Source: Rhodospirillaceae bacterium (lineage in GTDB: Bacteria; Pseudomonadota; Alphaproteobacteria; Rhodospirillales; UBA2165). Taken from it: a stretch of 33,164 nucleotides of DNA. The position numbers and the translations under genes are program-made. This document shows positions 16,968 through 25,458 of this stretch, piece after piece. Below the pieces are notes generated by a model. The model was not told the origin of the DNA. It saw only the letters and a program-made list of their open reading frames with translations, and made no database searches. The stretch spans positions 1-33,164 of the forward strand of contig JABHAA010000130.1 in NCBI GenBank assembly GCA_018674495.1, read 5' to 3'. Each line of letters starts with the position of its first letter. Position 1 is the first letter of the stretch.

Positions 16968-17600
16968 TTACGGTTTTTGCGGCACCGCGATCATGGCACC
17001 GCCGATTACGGCAGCGGCGATTAAAGGCAACGTATCGGGCAGGGTCAACAGCCATGATGCCACCGCCGCCGCGCCCAGCCACATTATGGGCACGAAGCCA
17101 TGCAGCAGCGCTGCCCGGCGCGGGGCGAGAAGAAAGGCGCCAAGGGTCAGCAGCGCTAGCGGTGCTGGCGACAACCCGAACGCCGGGCTCGATGGCCAAG
17201 CCATATGGGTAAATAGCCCGAGGGCCGGATAGAGGAACAATGAGGCTGCAATTAGTGCCAGCCCGCACCAACCGCGAAGGCTACGTTGGAAGCAAAATTC
17301 GAGTTGGTTCCGAAGGGCGCCGGAGAAAGCGATCAAGCAACCCTCGGCTACGAACAGGGCGGCGAAGGCGGGGGCGGCGAAATTGATGGGAGCGTAGAGA
17401 AGCCAATGAAAGCCAAGCCCGGTCCATATCCAAAAGACAGCGAGCACGGTGGCCACCGTTCGTCCTGCTCCGGGACCGGGGCGCAAAATTGCGATGACAA
17501 GGAGAAGGCCAAGGCCATAGGCGGCAAACTGAGCCGGCCAGATAAAGGAATTATATTGACCGAGGGTGCTAAGAAACACTTCCCGGCTGAAGGGGATCAT
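16968..17600 (-). CDS. DUF6064 family membrane protein
   Basis: This 210-aa protein has about six hydrophobic segments. It carries features I recall from the DUF6064 family: an N-terminal PFSREVF...YNSFIWPAQ segment, FHWLLYAPIN in the middle and a late YPALGLF segment. Function is unknown. Its ATG is three bases after the stop of the upstream aldo/keto reductase gene, within the TAGGGCATG context, indicating translational coupling. It therefore likely works with, or is at least co-expressed with, the exported oxidoreductase and the MATE transporter. Confidence 0.75.
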   Translation of the reverse strand: MIPFSREVFLSTLGQYNSFIWPAQFAAYGLGLLLVIAILRPGPGAGRTVATVLAVFWIWTGLGFHWLLYAPINFAAPAFAALFVAEGCLIAFSGALRNQLEFCFQRSLRGWCGLALIAASLFLYPALGLFTHMAWPSSPAFGLSPAPLALLTLGAFLLAPRRAALLHGFVPIMWLGAAAVASWLLTLPDTLPLIAAAVIGGAMIAVPQKP

Positions 17601-17603
17601 GCC

Positions 17604-18521
17604 CTAAAGGCTTTCCACGTGGGCCAGCATACGGCGGCGAAAGGCGGCATCGGGCAGCGGCCCCTGCCCGGCGCCCATATTCTCGGCCATGTGAACGAGC
17701 TGGGAGGTGGCCGGGATGGCCAAGGTGACGGCGGGGTGAGAGACCACGAATTTGAGGAAAACTTGCGCCCAGTTGGCAGCGCCGATTTCCTTCGCCCAAT
17801 CGGGCAGAGGGCTGGATGCATAGGCGCTGAACAGGTCGCCGCGCTGGAAGGGGCGGTTAATGATCACCGCCAGGCCCTTCTCGGCGGCGAGCGGCAGCAG
17901 CCGTTGCTCGACCTTGCGGTCGATCATGTTGTAGGTGAACTGGACAAAATCGATGGGCTTGGTGGCCATGATCTCTTCCAAGTCTTCATGCCGGCGGCCA
18001 TGGCTGGTGGTGATGCCGATATAGCGCACCCGGCCCTTGGCCTTCCAATCCAACAGGGTTTCCAGATGGCCTTCCCAGTTGAGGAGATTGTGAATTTGAA
18101 AAAGATCGAAGCGCTTTTCGCCCCAGAGGGCTTCGGATTTTTGCATCTGGCGGACGCCGCGGCTTTGCATCGAGGTCCACACCTTGGTGGCGGAAAACAA
18201 ACGGCTACGGTCGGAGACACGGCCCAGGCTGTAGCCGAGCACGTCTTCCGAGGAGCCGTACATGGGCGAGGAATCCACCAGCCGGCCACCGCCATCGAAA
18301 AACGCCTGCAGCACGGACGCGCGGGCATCCCGCAAAGCCTTATCGGCGCCCACATTGAAGGTGACGAACGATCCCATACCGATGATAGGCAGCTTCTCTC
18401 CGCTGCCCGGGATCGGCTTGGTGTGCATGGCGGGGCTTGCGGCCAACGCACCGTGCATACGGGCGGCGGCACCGACGGCGGCCAGCGAGGCAAGGAATTT
18501 ACGGCGGTTCAATGTGTGCAT
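17604..18521 (-). CDS. Tat-exported aldo/keto reductase
   Basis: This 305-aa protein begins with a twin-arginine signal (NRRKFLASLAAVGAAA, Arg6-Arg7) and a likely cleavage site after ALA near residue 27, so it should be exported folded to the periplasm. The aldo/keto reductase tetrad is present: Asp83 and Tyr88 (DSSPMY), Lys113 (SATKVW) and His144 (LFQIHNLL). Enzymes of this fold reduce carbonyls with NAD(P)H. A periplasmic form is unusual and may need a bound cofactor or a different donor. The ATG at 18521 was chosen because it places the Tat motif at the N-terminus; the frame is open to 18566. It leads the set ending in the MATE gene. Confidence 0.85.
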   Translation of the reverse strand: MHTLNRRKFLASLAAVGAAARMHGALAASPAMHTKPIPGSGEKLPIIGMGSFVTFNVGADKALRDARASVLQAFFDGGGRLVDSSPMYGSSEDVLGYSLGRVSDRSRLFSATKVWTSMQSRGVRQMQKSEALWGEKRFDLFQIHNLLNWEGHLETLLDWKAKGRVRYIGITTSHGRRHEDLEEIMATKPIDFVQFTYNMIDRKVEQRLLPLAAEKGLAVIINRPFQRGDLFSAYASSPLPDWAKEIGAANWAQVFLKFVVSHPAVTLAIPATSQLVHMAENMGAGQGPLPDAAFRRRMLAHVESL

Positions 18522-18587
18522 GGCTTCAGTTTGCCACGCCCGCCAGCCAATTTGAAGCAGCGACACCCAATTGTGAATGGAGAGACG

Positions 18588-19778
18588 CTAGCGCCCGTTT
18601 TCATCGATACGGCGGGCGGCCAATATTTCTTCGCGGCTGGTTGCTTCGGGCGGATAGATCAGTTGTTCATTGATCATGCGCTTGCGGGCATTGACCTCGG
18701 GCCCGGACGCCTCAACGACCCGGTCCCAGCCAGTGGTGAAGACCGCGCCATAGGCGCCGAGATCCATACAGGTGACGTAATTGGGCTGGCGGTAGGCGCG
18801 CGTCTCCAGCCCCATAAGATCCCGCGCCGCATTGTGGCCCGCATACTTGCCCATGGTGCCCGCATGCTGACACGACATCACCGCCAGATTGCTGTCGTCA
18901 ACATAGGCGCGGGCCATGTCGCCGGCGGCAAAAATTTCGGGCGAGCCTTGGGTGCGGAGCATCTCATCGACCGGCAGGCGGCCTTGCTCGTCCACGTCTA
19001 CGCCGACGGTTGCGCCAATGGGGCTGGCGACCATTCCCGATGTGACGATGATGCTGGCCGTATCGATGCGCGCCCCATTGCTCAAAACCAGGTGATCGGC
19101 GGCGGCTTCGGAAACTTCGCTTCCAAGATGAATTTCGACGCCGGCTTCGGCCAGCGCCTTTTCAATCACCGGCCTTGGATTGTCGCCCATTTCAAGTCCG
19201 AGCACATCATCCCGCTCGACCAAAACAATGCGCGCCCTTTGGGCGGCGGCGCTGCCCCCATGGGAGGCGATGCGGGTGTGCATCTCAAGGGCCAGCTCGA
19301 TACCGGTGATGCCAGCGCCAACGATCACGAATGTATCAGCGCCGGGTGTCTCCTCGGCCCCGGCCAGGCGGGCCAGATGGGCATCGAAAGCAACTGCCGC
19401 ATCATAGCTGTCGATATTGAAGCCATGCTCGGCTATGCCCGAAACCGGCAACGGTTTCAACTGGCTGCCCGCAGTCAGAACCAGGCGGTCATAGGTAAAC
19501 GTCTCGCCGCCTTGCAGGGAGACGGTGCGCTGGGAGCTATCGATGCTATCAGCATTACCGATCTTAAAATCGATCCCGGCGGCATCGAAAATCGGCCGCA
19601 GTGGTTCGCGCAACGCCTCTGGATTAACCTCATAGAGGCGCGGCCGCATAGTGATGTATTTGGAATTGGATACCAGCGTGACGGCGATGTCGCCGCCATT
19701 TTGGCCGACCTGATCGGCGGCGTTGAGCGCCGCATTAAGCCCGGCAAAGCCGCCGCCAATGACGAGAATGTTTTGCAT
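18588..19778 (-). CDS. NDH-2-like NAD(P)/FAD-dependent oxidoreductase
   Basis: This 396-aa flavoprotein has two Rossmann motifs: GGGFAGLNAA at residues 8-17 for FAD and VIVGAGITGIE at 151-161 for NAD(P)H. A late EIFAAGDMA closes the FAD site, all in the layout of type II NADH dehydrogenases. Such enzymes pass electrons from NADH to quinone or to a carrier protein at the inner membrane. The C-terminus lacks a clear long amphipathic helix, so membrane association is uncertain. AAGGAAAAGGA precedes the ATG. It follows the Rrf2 regulator gene by 15 bases in the same direction, so it is the probable regulated target. A carotenoid- or nitric-oxide-linked reductase remains possible. Confidence 0.85.
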   Translation of the reverse strand: MQNILVIGGGFAGLNAALNAADQVGQNGGDIAVTLVSNSKYITMRPRLYEVNPEALREPLRPIFDAAGIDFKIGNADSIDSSQRTVSLQGGETFTYDRLVLTAGSQLKPLPVSGIAEHGFNIDSYDAAVAFDAHLARLAGAEETPGADTFVIVGAGITGIELALEMHTRIASHGGSAAAQRARIVLVERDDVLGLEMGDNPRPVIEKALAEAGVEIHLGSEVSEAAADHLVLSNGARIDTASIIVTSGMVASPIGATVGVDVDEQGRLPVDEMLRTQGSPEIFAAGDMARAYVDDSNLAVMSCQHAGTMGKYAGHNAARDLMGLETRAYRQPNYVTCMDLGAYGAVFTTGWDRVVEASGPEVNARKRMINEQLIYPPEATSREEILAARRIDENGR

Positions 19779-19793
19779 GGATTGTCCTTTTCC

Positions 19794-20324
19794 TTAAACG
19801 CCGGTGCGCCGCGCCGGTGCGCGTGTTTGCGCGCGAGCATCGAACCAGTCGCGGGTTGCCTGTTTTGTTTCGGCCGGCATGACTTCACCGACGCTTTTGT
19901 CCAATTCGTCGAGACTGCGGGCGGCAAGGACGCCCCGCATTTTAAGTTCCGCCTCCAGCATCAATGCATGAATTCGGCAAACGCTGCTGGTCACACGGTC
20001 CGGCGGATTACCCTCGTAGAGAATGCAATTGCCCCGAATTTCCCGGCATTTGAACAAAGGCTGGCCGCCTTCCAGCGCGTCGACAACCTGAAGGACAGAG
20101 ATATCTCTCTTGGGCTGCGCCAGCCGGAATCCGCCTCGGACGCCTTCCGCCGAAACGACCAGACCCGCCTTTTCCAATTTGGTGAACAGTTTGGCCACGT
20201 AAGTCGGAGAGATGCCTTGATACTCGGCCAAGTCCTTGCAGCTGGGCGGTACCGCGTCCGCGTTCTCGGACAGATACAAAAGGCAATGCAAACCATACTC
20301 GACGCTACTACCGTAGAGAGCCAT
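19794..20324 (-). CDS. Rrf2 family transcriptional regulator (probably Fe-S)
   Basis: This 176-aa protein has an Rrf2 winged helix: YGLHCLLYL, the recognition region GISPTYVAKLFTKLEKAGLV and the wing GVRGGFRLA. A cysteine trio, Cys93, Cys100 and Cys116, has the spacing typical of IscR/NsrR/RsrR-like regulators that hold a [2Fe-2S] or [4Fe-4S] cluster. It would sense NO, oxidants, iron-sulfur status or redox state. The C-terminus is longer than in IscR. A GAGG element precedes the ATG. It heads a two-gene unit with the NDH-2-like flavoprotein and probably controls its own promoter through the inverted repeat just upstream. Confidence 0.9.
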   Translation of the reverse strand: MALYGSSVEYGLHCLLYLSENADAVPPSCKDLAEYQGISPTYVAKLFTKLEKAGLVVSAEGVRGGFRLAQPKRDISVLQVVDALEGGQPLFKCREIRGNCILYEGNPPDRVTSSVCRIHALMLEAELKMRGVLAARSLDELDKSVGEVMPAETKQATRDWFDARAQTRAPARRTGV

Positions 20325-20350
20325 CAGAAAACCTCGATAACCTTAACTAA

Positions 20351-20396
20351 GATAAAATTTATCGTAGTATATAGGCAATACACAACTTATCTGCAA
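20351..20396 (-). promoter_or_regulatory. Promoter and candidate Rrf2 operator
   Basis: On the minus strand, TTGCAG (20396-20391) and TATATA (20373-20368) are 17 bases apart. The inverted repeat GATAAATTTTATC (20363-20351, six-base arms around one base) lies where transcription should start. An operator over the start site fits autorepression by the Rrf2 protein encoded 27 bases further on. The region is strongly AT-rich compared with its surroundings. Confidence 0.5.
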
Positions 20397-20414
20397 GACA
20401 GATTTGGGAAGGGG

Positions 20415-21503
20415 CTAAAACGGCTCGAAATCTTGAAGCGCGGGCATGACCTTTTCGCCGAACAGGCGGATCGAACGCATCAGGTCGTCTTCCGGCAAGT
20501 CGGAGAAATTGAACTCGCCCATGAAGGTATTGAAAAGGCCCTTGGCGGCGGCGTTATGCAATTTTTCAGTCACCGTTTCGACCGAGCCGATGAACACCAG
20601 TTCGTTTTCCAAGAGGTAATCGGGATCAAAGAGGTTAGCCATGATCTTGGCGGCGCCGTCTTCGCCGCGGGCGTTGAAGCGCTGGGCGTGAATGGCCACT
20701 CGCTCTTCGAAAGTTTGATCACCCTCGGGCGGCGCCAGGAAGCCTTCATAGGCGCGGCTGGCGCGAAACAGGGCTGTGTCTATGGCCTTGTCGTCGCTTT
20801 CATCCACATAGACCACCGTGGAATAAGCAATTTTGGGCCGGTAGTTCCAGCCCGCCTTGTCCCAGTCTTCAAGATATTTGCGGTAGCGGGGCGCCGCTTC
20901 GTCCCTGGGGAAGACCAGAAAATAGCCGGTGTTCATGCCGTTGGCGGCGCAGAATTCCAGTGTTTCGGGATCGCGGCTCTGCATCCACATGGGCGGGTAC
21001 GGTTTTTGGACGGGCTGCACCGAGAGGGTGGCACTTTCCGTTTTGTGGTTCTCGCCCATAAAGGTGAAGGGCTGTTCCTCGCCGTATGCCGCGCGCAGGT
21101 AACCCAAATATTCCAGCGTCGGCGATTTGCGGTAATCGTAATCGAGGCCGAAAGGCTCGAAATATTTGGCGTTGATGCCCGGCACCAAACCCACTTCCAG
21201 CCGCCCGCCGAGCATCTGATCGATGATCGCGATCTCTTCGGCCAGACGCAGGGAATTATAGAGCGGCACAATATAGCCCATGGGGCCAACGCGCATATGC
21301 TTGGTGCGGGCGCCGGCGCCGACGGCAAACAGGCTGGGCGACGATATCCAGCTTTCGTGGGGAACAAAATGATGCTCGACGCAGAACGCGTAATCGTAGC
21401 GGAGATCGTCGCAAAGCTCCAATTCCCGCCAGAGCTGCTCGTAGCGGTCATGTGGTGTCATGCCGGGCTTACCCCAGACATGGGAAAAATGGGCAAATTT
21501 CAT
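20415..21503 (-). CDS. LLM class flavin-dependent oxidoreductase
   Basis: This 362-aa protein belongs to the bacterial luciferase-like family. The N-terminal strand MKFAHFSHVWGKP, CVEHHFVPHESW near residues 41-52, the LYNSLRLAEEIAIIDQMLGGRLEVGLVPG segment and PPMWMQSRDPETLEFCA are typical of this TIM-barrel group. These enzymes use FMNH2 from a partner reductase, or coenzyme F420, to oxygenate or reduce small organics. AAGGGGGG precedes the ATG. The gene follows the MFS transporter gene by 41 bases on the same strand, suggesting uptake and oxidation of one compound. The substrate is unknown, and no flavin reductase is adjacent except perhaps the nitroreductase far to the left. Confidence 0.88.
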   Translation of the reverse strand: MKFAHFSHVWGKPGMTPHDRYEQLWRELELCDDLRYDYAFCVEHHFVPHESWISSPSLFAVGAGARTKHMRVGPMGYIVPLYNSLRLAEEIAIIDQMLGGRLEVGLVPGINAKYFEPFGLDYDYRKSPTLEYLGYLRAAYGEEQPFTFMGENHKTESATLSVQPVQKPYPPMWMQSRDPETLEFCAANGMNTGYFLVFPRDEAAPRYRKYLEDWDKAGWNYRPKIAYSTVVYVDESDDKAIDTALFRASRAYEGFLAPPEGDQTFEERVAIHAQRFNARGEDGAAKIMANLFDPDYLLENELVFIGSVETVTEKLHNAAAKGLFNTFMGEFNFSDLPEDDLMRSIRLFGEKVMPALQDFEPF

Positions 21504-21544
21504 GGCGCCCCCCTTATTGTAATCGCCAGCGCTGCTTTTGTGTT

Positions 21545-22777
21545 TTATTGGGCGGGCTGTGCCGCCTCCGCTTCTTGGGCCAATCTCGGAACCGGGCTCT
21601 CGTTGATCGGGAAATGTACGAAGGCCGCCGCCACGCCCAAAAATATTCCGCCATAGAAGATGGGGTTGTAATTGCCGATGCTGTCATAGACCACACCGCC
21701 CAAATAAATACCCAAAAAGCTACCGATCTGATGGCTGACGAAGGTAAAGCCGACCAGCGTCGACATGAATTTGGTGCCAAACATCTGCGCCACCAGCCCG
21801 GTTGTCAGCGGCACGGTTCCCAGCCACAAAAGCCCCATGGTGGATGTAAAGAATATGACCGTCAACGGCGTGATCGGCGTCGCAATAAAGACCAGCATGG
21901 CCATGGCGCGAAGGAAATATAAAAGCGACAGCAATTTTTTCTTGGAGAAGCGATTGCCCAGCATCCCCCACATGATACAGCCGGCGATATTGAAACCGCC
22001 GATCAGCGCCAATGCCAGCGCCCCCATATAGGCCGGCTGGCCAAGATCGGAAAGATAGGCGGGCAGGTGGGCGCCGATGAACATGGTTTGGGCGCCGCAC
22101 ACGAAATAGCCGGCCACCAGAAGCTTGAACCCCCGGTGCCCGCCGGCTTCACGTATCGCCTCGCCGATGGTCTGGTTGGAATAATCGTCCCGGGCGCGGG
22201 TGTTGCCGCCCGACAGGGCATAGGACAAAGGCACGATCACCGCCGTCATCAGCGCCAGGACCATCATCGAAACCGACCAATGGCTGGTATTGGACAGCAT
22301 CCATTGGCCGAACGGCACCAGAATCACCTGGCCGGACGAGCCCGCCGCCGAGACCACGCCCAGATAGAAACTTCTCTTGGACGGATCGACCTGACGCCCG
22401 ATTACCGAAAGAACGATGGGGAAGCCGGTCATCGACATGGCGAAACCGGTCAACACGCCGATACCCATAGTGGCTTCCAGGGGCGCCGCTGCCTGCGACA
22501 TGACAAGCAATCCGGCGGTGTAGCAAATTCCGCCGCCGGCCAAAACCCGGGCCGGGCCGTAGCGGTCGGCGATATAGCCCACCAGCGGCGTGGTGACGCC
22601 CCAAATGATGCTTTGCAAGGCAATGGCAAAGGAAAACACGCCCCGCCCCCAGCCCAGATCGGAGCTGATGGGATCCATGTAGAGGCCGAAATTAACGCGG
22701 ATGCCGAACGCCAACATGACGATTACCGATCCCGATAGGATGAGAATCAGCGGCGTCTGCCAGGCTCGCATGGTCAT
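21545..22777 (-). CDS. MFS transporter
   Basis: This 410-aa protein has about twelve membrane helices. It carries the MFS loop 2-3 motif GYIADRYGPARVLAGG and an equivalent loop in the second half (GMLGNRFSKKKLL). Overall similarity is to oxalate/formate or monocarboxylate-type antiporters. ATG 22777 was chosen because AAAGAGAAAAA lies eight bases upstream; the frame opens at 22807 but without a ribosome site. The C-terminal tail is short and Ala/Glu-rich. It is co-oriented with the luciferase-like oxidoreductase, for whose substrate it may be the importer. The 257-base gap to the divergent MetE-like gene holds an ATGGGGT/ACCCCAT inverted repeat (22893-22899 and 22916-22922) and a tandem GCGCCGCCA pair (22863-22880). 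Confidence 0.88.
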   Translation of the reverse strand: MTMRAWQTPLILILSGSVIVMLAFGIRVNFGLYMDPISSDLGWGRGVFSFAIALQSIIWGVTTPLVGYIADRYGPARVLAGGGICYTAGLLVMSQAAAPLEATMGIGVLTGFAMSMTGFPIVLSVIGRQVDPSKRSFYLGVVSAAGSSGQVILVPFGQWMLSNTSHWSVSMMVLALMTAVIVPLSYALSGGNTRARDDYSNQTIGEAIREAGGHRGFKLLVAGYFVCGAQTMFIGAHLPAYLSDLGQPAYMGALALALIGGFNIAGCIMWGMLGNRFSKKKLLSLLYFLRAMAMLVFIATPITPLTVIFFTSTMGLLWLGTVPLTTGLVAQMFGTKFMSTLVGFTFVSHQIGSFLGIYLGGVVYDSIGNYNPIFYGGIFLGVAAAFVHFPINESPVPRLAQEAEAAQPAQ

Positions 22778-23000
22778 GATTTTTTCTCTTTGTTTTTGCC
22801 GGCACATCGCGCCGGAATTATTGACATAGTCAAAGGATGAACATTTTCGCCGTAAGCGTCAAGCGCCGCCAGCGCCGCCACACATCCATTTGATGGGGTG
22901 GCGCAGGCAGGGTAAACCCCATGCGGATAGGGGCTTTGCTATCGATCAGCTCGTCCTAATTTTGGAAGCCAAAAATGCTGTTTTCCTTCCCAGCCAGAAT

Positions 23001-23031
23001 ATTGGAATATGCCAAATGATTGGAGTATGCC
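23001..23031. repeat. 18-bp period direct repeat at a translation start region
   Basis: ATTGGAATATGCC (23001-23013) is repeated as ATTGGAGTATGCC (23019-23031) with one mismatch. The second copy contains the GGAG ribosome site of the following gene. The period of 18 does not match an exact helical turn multiple. It may be a regulator site or a simple duplication. Confidence 0.45.
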
Positions 23032-23034
23032 CCC

Positions 23035-24174
23035 ATGCGACGCAGTACCGATAAAATCCTGACCACCCACACCGGCAACCTGCCTTGGGTCGATGCCCCG
23101 GACGGTAGCGAAGCCGATTTCGAGCCGCGCCTGAAAGCGGCGGTTAGCGATATCGTCAAATGGCAGCGCGATACCGGCATCGATATCATCAACGAAGGCG
23201 AATTCACCAAAGGCGGCGATTGGCTGTCATTTATGGATGGCCGCATCGGCGGCTGCGAGGTGCGCACCGATACCGACAACCGGGCCGCCGTGTTCAAGGG
23301 CCGCGAACAACAGGTGTTCGCCGATTTCTACAAATATGCGGCGGAGGCCGGCACATTGTTCTATTTGGCCGACGGCCAGATCAAGGTGCAGCGCAACTAC
23401 TGGGTCTGCACCAGCGCCATCTCCTATACCGGCCAGGACGCTCTGGCCAAGGAAATGGCATTGATGAAAGACGCAGCCGGCACCGATGACGTGTTCCTTA
23501 CCTCGACCGCGCCGGCCAGCCTGGAGCCCTATTACGAAAACGAATTTTATGAATCCGAGGAAGCCTTCCTGTTCGCCATCGCCGATGCGCTGAAGGCCGA
23601 ATATGAAGCCATCGTCGAAGCCGGTTTCCTTTTGCAGGTGGACGATGCCTGGCTGCCCGCTCTTTGGGACCGCATCGGCATCGATATGGGGCTCGAAGCC
23701 TTTCAGAAGCGATCAATGTTGCGTGTCGAGGCGCTCAACCACGCTCTGTCGGGCATCAGGCAAGATAAAATCCGCTATCACCTTTGCTGGGGAAGCTGGC
23801 ACGGACCGCACGTCTTTGATCTGGAGCTTGTTCATCTGATGGATGTCTTGCTAGCGGTCAATGCCGGCGCTTATATGTTGGAGGCCGCCAACGCGCGCCA
23901 CGAACATGAATGGGCGGTGTGGCAGGACGCCAAACTGCCGGACGGCAAAATCCTGATCCCCGGTGTCATCACCCATTCCACCGATCTGGTCGAGCATCCG
24001 GAATTGATATCCCAGCGCATCCAGCGCTTCGCCAGCGTGGTCGGAGCCGACAATGTGATCGCCGGCTCCGATTGCGGTTTCGGTGGTCGCTCGCACCCAC
24101 AGGTGGCCTGGGCCAAGTTGGAATCCATGGTCGAGGGCGCGGCCCTGGCCTCGAAAGCGCTCGGCAAGGGATAA
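23035..24174 (+). CDS. MetE-like (cobalamin-independent methionine synthase family) zinc enzyme 1
   Basis: This 379-aa protein has the size of the C-terminal catalytic half of MetE. The zinc ligands are in place: His249-x-Cys251 (YHLCWG), Glu283 (MLEAAN) and Cys347 (GSDCGF). An Asp-containing segment, QVDDAW (202-207), matches the methyl-acceptor region. Half-size members often do not make methionine from methyltetrahydrofolate; the family also includes thiol transferases such as epoxyalkane:coenzyme M transferase. ATG 23035 is supported by GGAG nine bases upstream; the TTG at 23020 is an alternative. It opens a four-gene plus-strand operon with a flavin monooxygenase, a second MetE-like protein and an amidase, arguing for a catabolic substrate rather than methionine synthesis. 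The reaction is inferred only as zinc-thiolate group transfer. Confidence 0.82.
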   Translation: MRRSTDKILTTHTGNLPWVDAPDGSEADFEPRLKAAVSDIVKWQRDTGIDIINEGEFTKGGDWLSFMDGRIGGCEVRTDTDNRAAVFKGREQQVFADFYKYAAEAGTLFYLADGQIKVQRNYWVCTSAISYTGQDALAKEMALMKDAAGTDDVFLTSTAPASLEPYYENEFYESEEAFLFAIADALKAEYEAIVEAGFLLQVDDAWLPALWDRIGIDMGLEAFQKRSMLRVEALNHALSGIRQDKIRYHLCWGSWHGPHVFDLELVHLMDVLLAVNAGAYMLEAANARHEHEWAVWQDAKLPDGKILIPGVITHSTDLVEHPELISQRIQRFASVVGADNVIAGSDCGFGGRSHPQVAWAKLESMVEGAALASKALGKG

Positions 24175-24192
24175 TCATTAAGGGGGACGTTC

Positions 24193-25449
24193 GTGAGCAC
24201 ATCGGCCAAATCGGAACGCACACCTATTCCTGTGCCGGAGCCCGGCCTGACGCCGGAGACGCTGATTGAGCGCGCCATCGCCATGCGCGAAGTGATCCGC
24301 GAAGACCAGGACGCCGCCGACGAACGCGGCTGCCCGAGCCCAGAGATTCAGGAGCAGTTCGTCAAGAACGGCTTTTACCGGATCACCCAGCCGCGCCTGT
24401 TCGGCGGCTATGAATTTGACTACACGACCTTCTATCGGGTGATGATGGAAGTGGCGCGCGGCAATCCGGGCACCGGCTGGTGTCTGGCGCTGGGCGCATC
24501 CCACGCCGCCGTGGTTGCCGCCCACTTTCCCGAAGAAGCGCAGGCCGAAGTGTTCGGCGAGGACGGCCATTTCATATGCCCGCACCGGGTTGGCGTGCCA
24601 GTTGTGGTCAATAAAATTAAGGGTGGGTACGAAGTTGATGGCGAGTGGGGCTATTCCTCCGGCGCGCCTTATTCCACCCATTTTATCGGCAATGCCGCCG
24701 TCGAAGAAGACGGGATGCAAAAGGGTTTGGGTTTCATCGTGCCGCGCGAAGATTACGAAATTCTGGATGATTGGGGCGGCGATTCTGTTTTGGGCATGCG
24801 TGCATCGGGTTCCAACACCATCCGCGTGCAGGCGTTCGTTCCCGAACACCGGGTGATCGCCAGCCAGCCCGGCCTTTGGTCGGCAGGGGACATATCGGAC
24901 GGCACCATCGGCACCCGCCTGCACGGTAATCCGATGTATCTGGGCCGCCTGATGGGGCCCTATCACGCCTCGCTGGTGATCCCGGTGATCGGCGCCGCGC
25001 GCGCCGCCATGGACGAGTTTGAATTGATCGCCAACGCCCGCGATGTGCGCCACCAGCCGATCGGCAAATGGGTCAACAGCCCCGATGTGCAGCGCCCGTT
25101 CGGCGAGGCCATGATGAAAACCGACAGCGCCGAGGCTCTGGTGATCCGCGCCATGGACCTGTATCTGGAATATTGCCAGCGCTGGGCCGTCGACGGCACC
25201 CATTTCAGTTCCGAAGATTCCGTGCGCCTCTGGGGTATGCAGCAAACCGCGGGCTGGCTGGCCTGCGATGCTGTGGAGTTGATATTCCGGGCGGCATCCT
25301 CGTCGGCGTCGAAAAAAGGCCAGCGGATCGAGCGTTATTTCCGCGATGTGGCCATGTACCGCAGCCATATTTCATCCCAGCAACCCAATTTTGCCGGCGG
25401 CTTAGCGCGCCTGCATTTCGGCCAACCCATGCAGATGTTCGGTATTTAG
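24193..25449 (+). CDS. Acyl-CoA dehydrogenase-fold flavin monooxygenase (HsaA/HpaH-like)
   Basis: This 418-aa protein has the three-domain acyl-CoA dehydrogenase fold, but features such as the N-terminal IREDQDAADERGCPS segment, RITQPRLFGGYE and GNPGTGWCLALG are those of two-component (group D) monooxygenases related to HsaA, HpaH and DszC. These hydroxylate aromatic, sulfur or amine substrates using reduced flavin supplied by a separate reductase. The start is GTG 24193, six bases after AGGGGGA. It lies 18 bases downstream of MetE-like gene 1 and is followed nine bases later by MetE-like gene 2. No flavin reductase is in the operon. A true fatty acyl-CoA dehydrogenase is unlikely, given the flanking genes and missing acyl-CoA motifs. 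Confidence 0.85.
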   Translation: MSTSAKSERTPIPVPEPGLTPETLIERAIAMREVIREDQDAADERGCPSPEIQEQFVKNGFYRITQPRLFGGYEFDYTTFYRVMMEVARGNPGTGWCLALGASHAAVVAAHFPEEAQAEVFGEDGHFICPHRVGVPVVVNKIKGGYEVDGEWGYSSGAPYSTHFIGNAAVEEDGMQKGLGFIVPREDYEILDDWGGDSVLGMRASGSNTIRVQAFVPEHRVIASQPGLWSAGDISDGTIGTRLHGNPMYLGRLMGPYHASLVIPVIGAARAAMDEFELIANARDVRHQPIGKWVNSPDVQRPFGEAMMKTDSAEALVIRAMDLYLEYCQRWAVDGTHFSSEDSVRLWGMQQTAGWLACDAVELIFRAASSSASKKGQRIERYFRDVAMYRSHISSQQPNFAGGLARLHFGQPMQMFGI

Positions 25450-25458
25450 GAGACCTTC

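Noticed and set aside
15789..17024. A 411-codon plus-strand frame opposite the MATE gene
   Set aside because: It is extremely Gly/Ala/Asp/Gln-rich with no recognisable fold, while the minus-strand frame is a clear 12-helix transporter.
17286..21656. A 1,456-codon open frame on the plus strand
   Set aside because: It lies antisense to five well-supported minus-strand genes (DUF6064 protein to LLM oxidoreductase). Its translation has low-complexity Gly/Ala/His composition with no domain. Such long shadows are common in GC-rich DNA because the opposite strand avoids stops.
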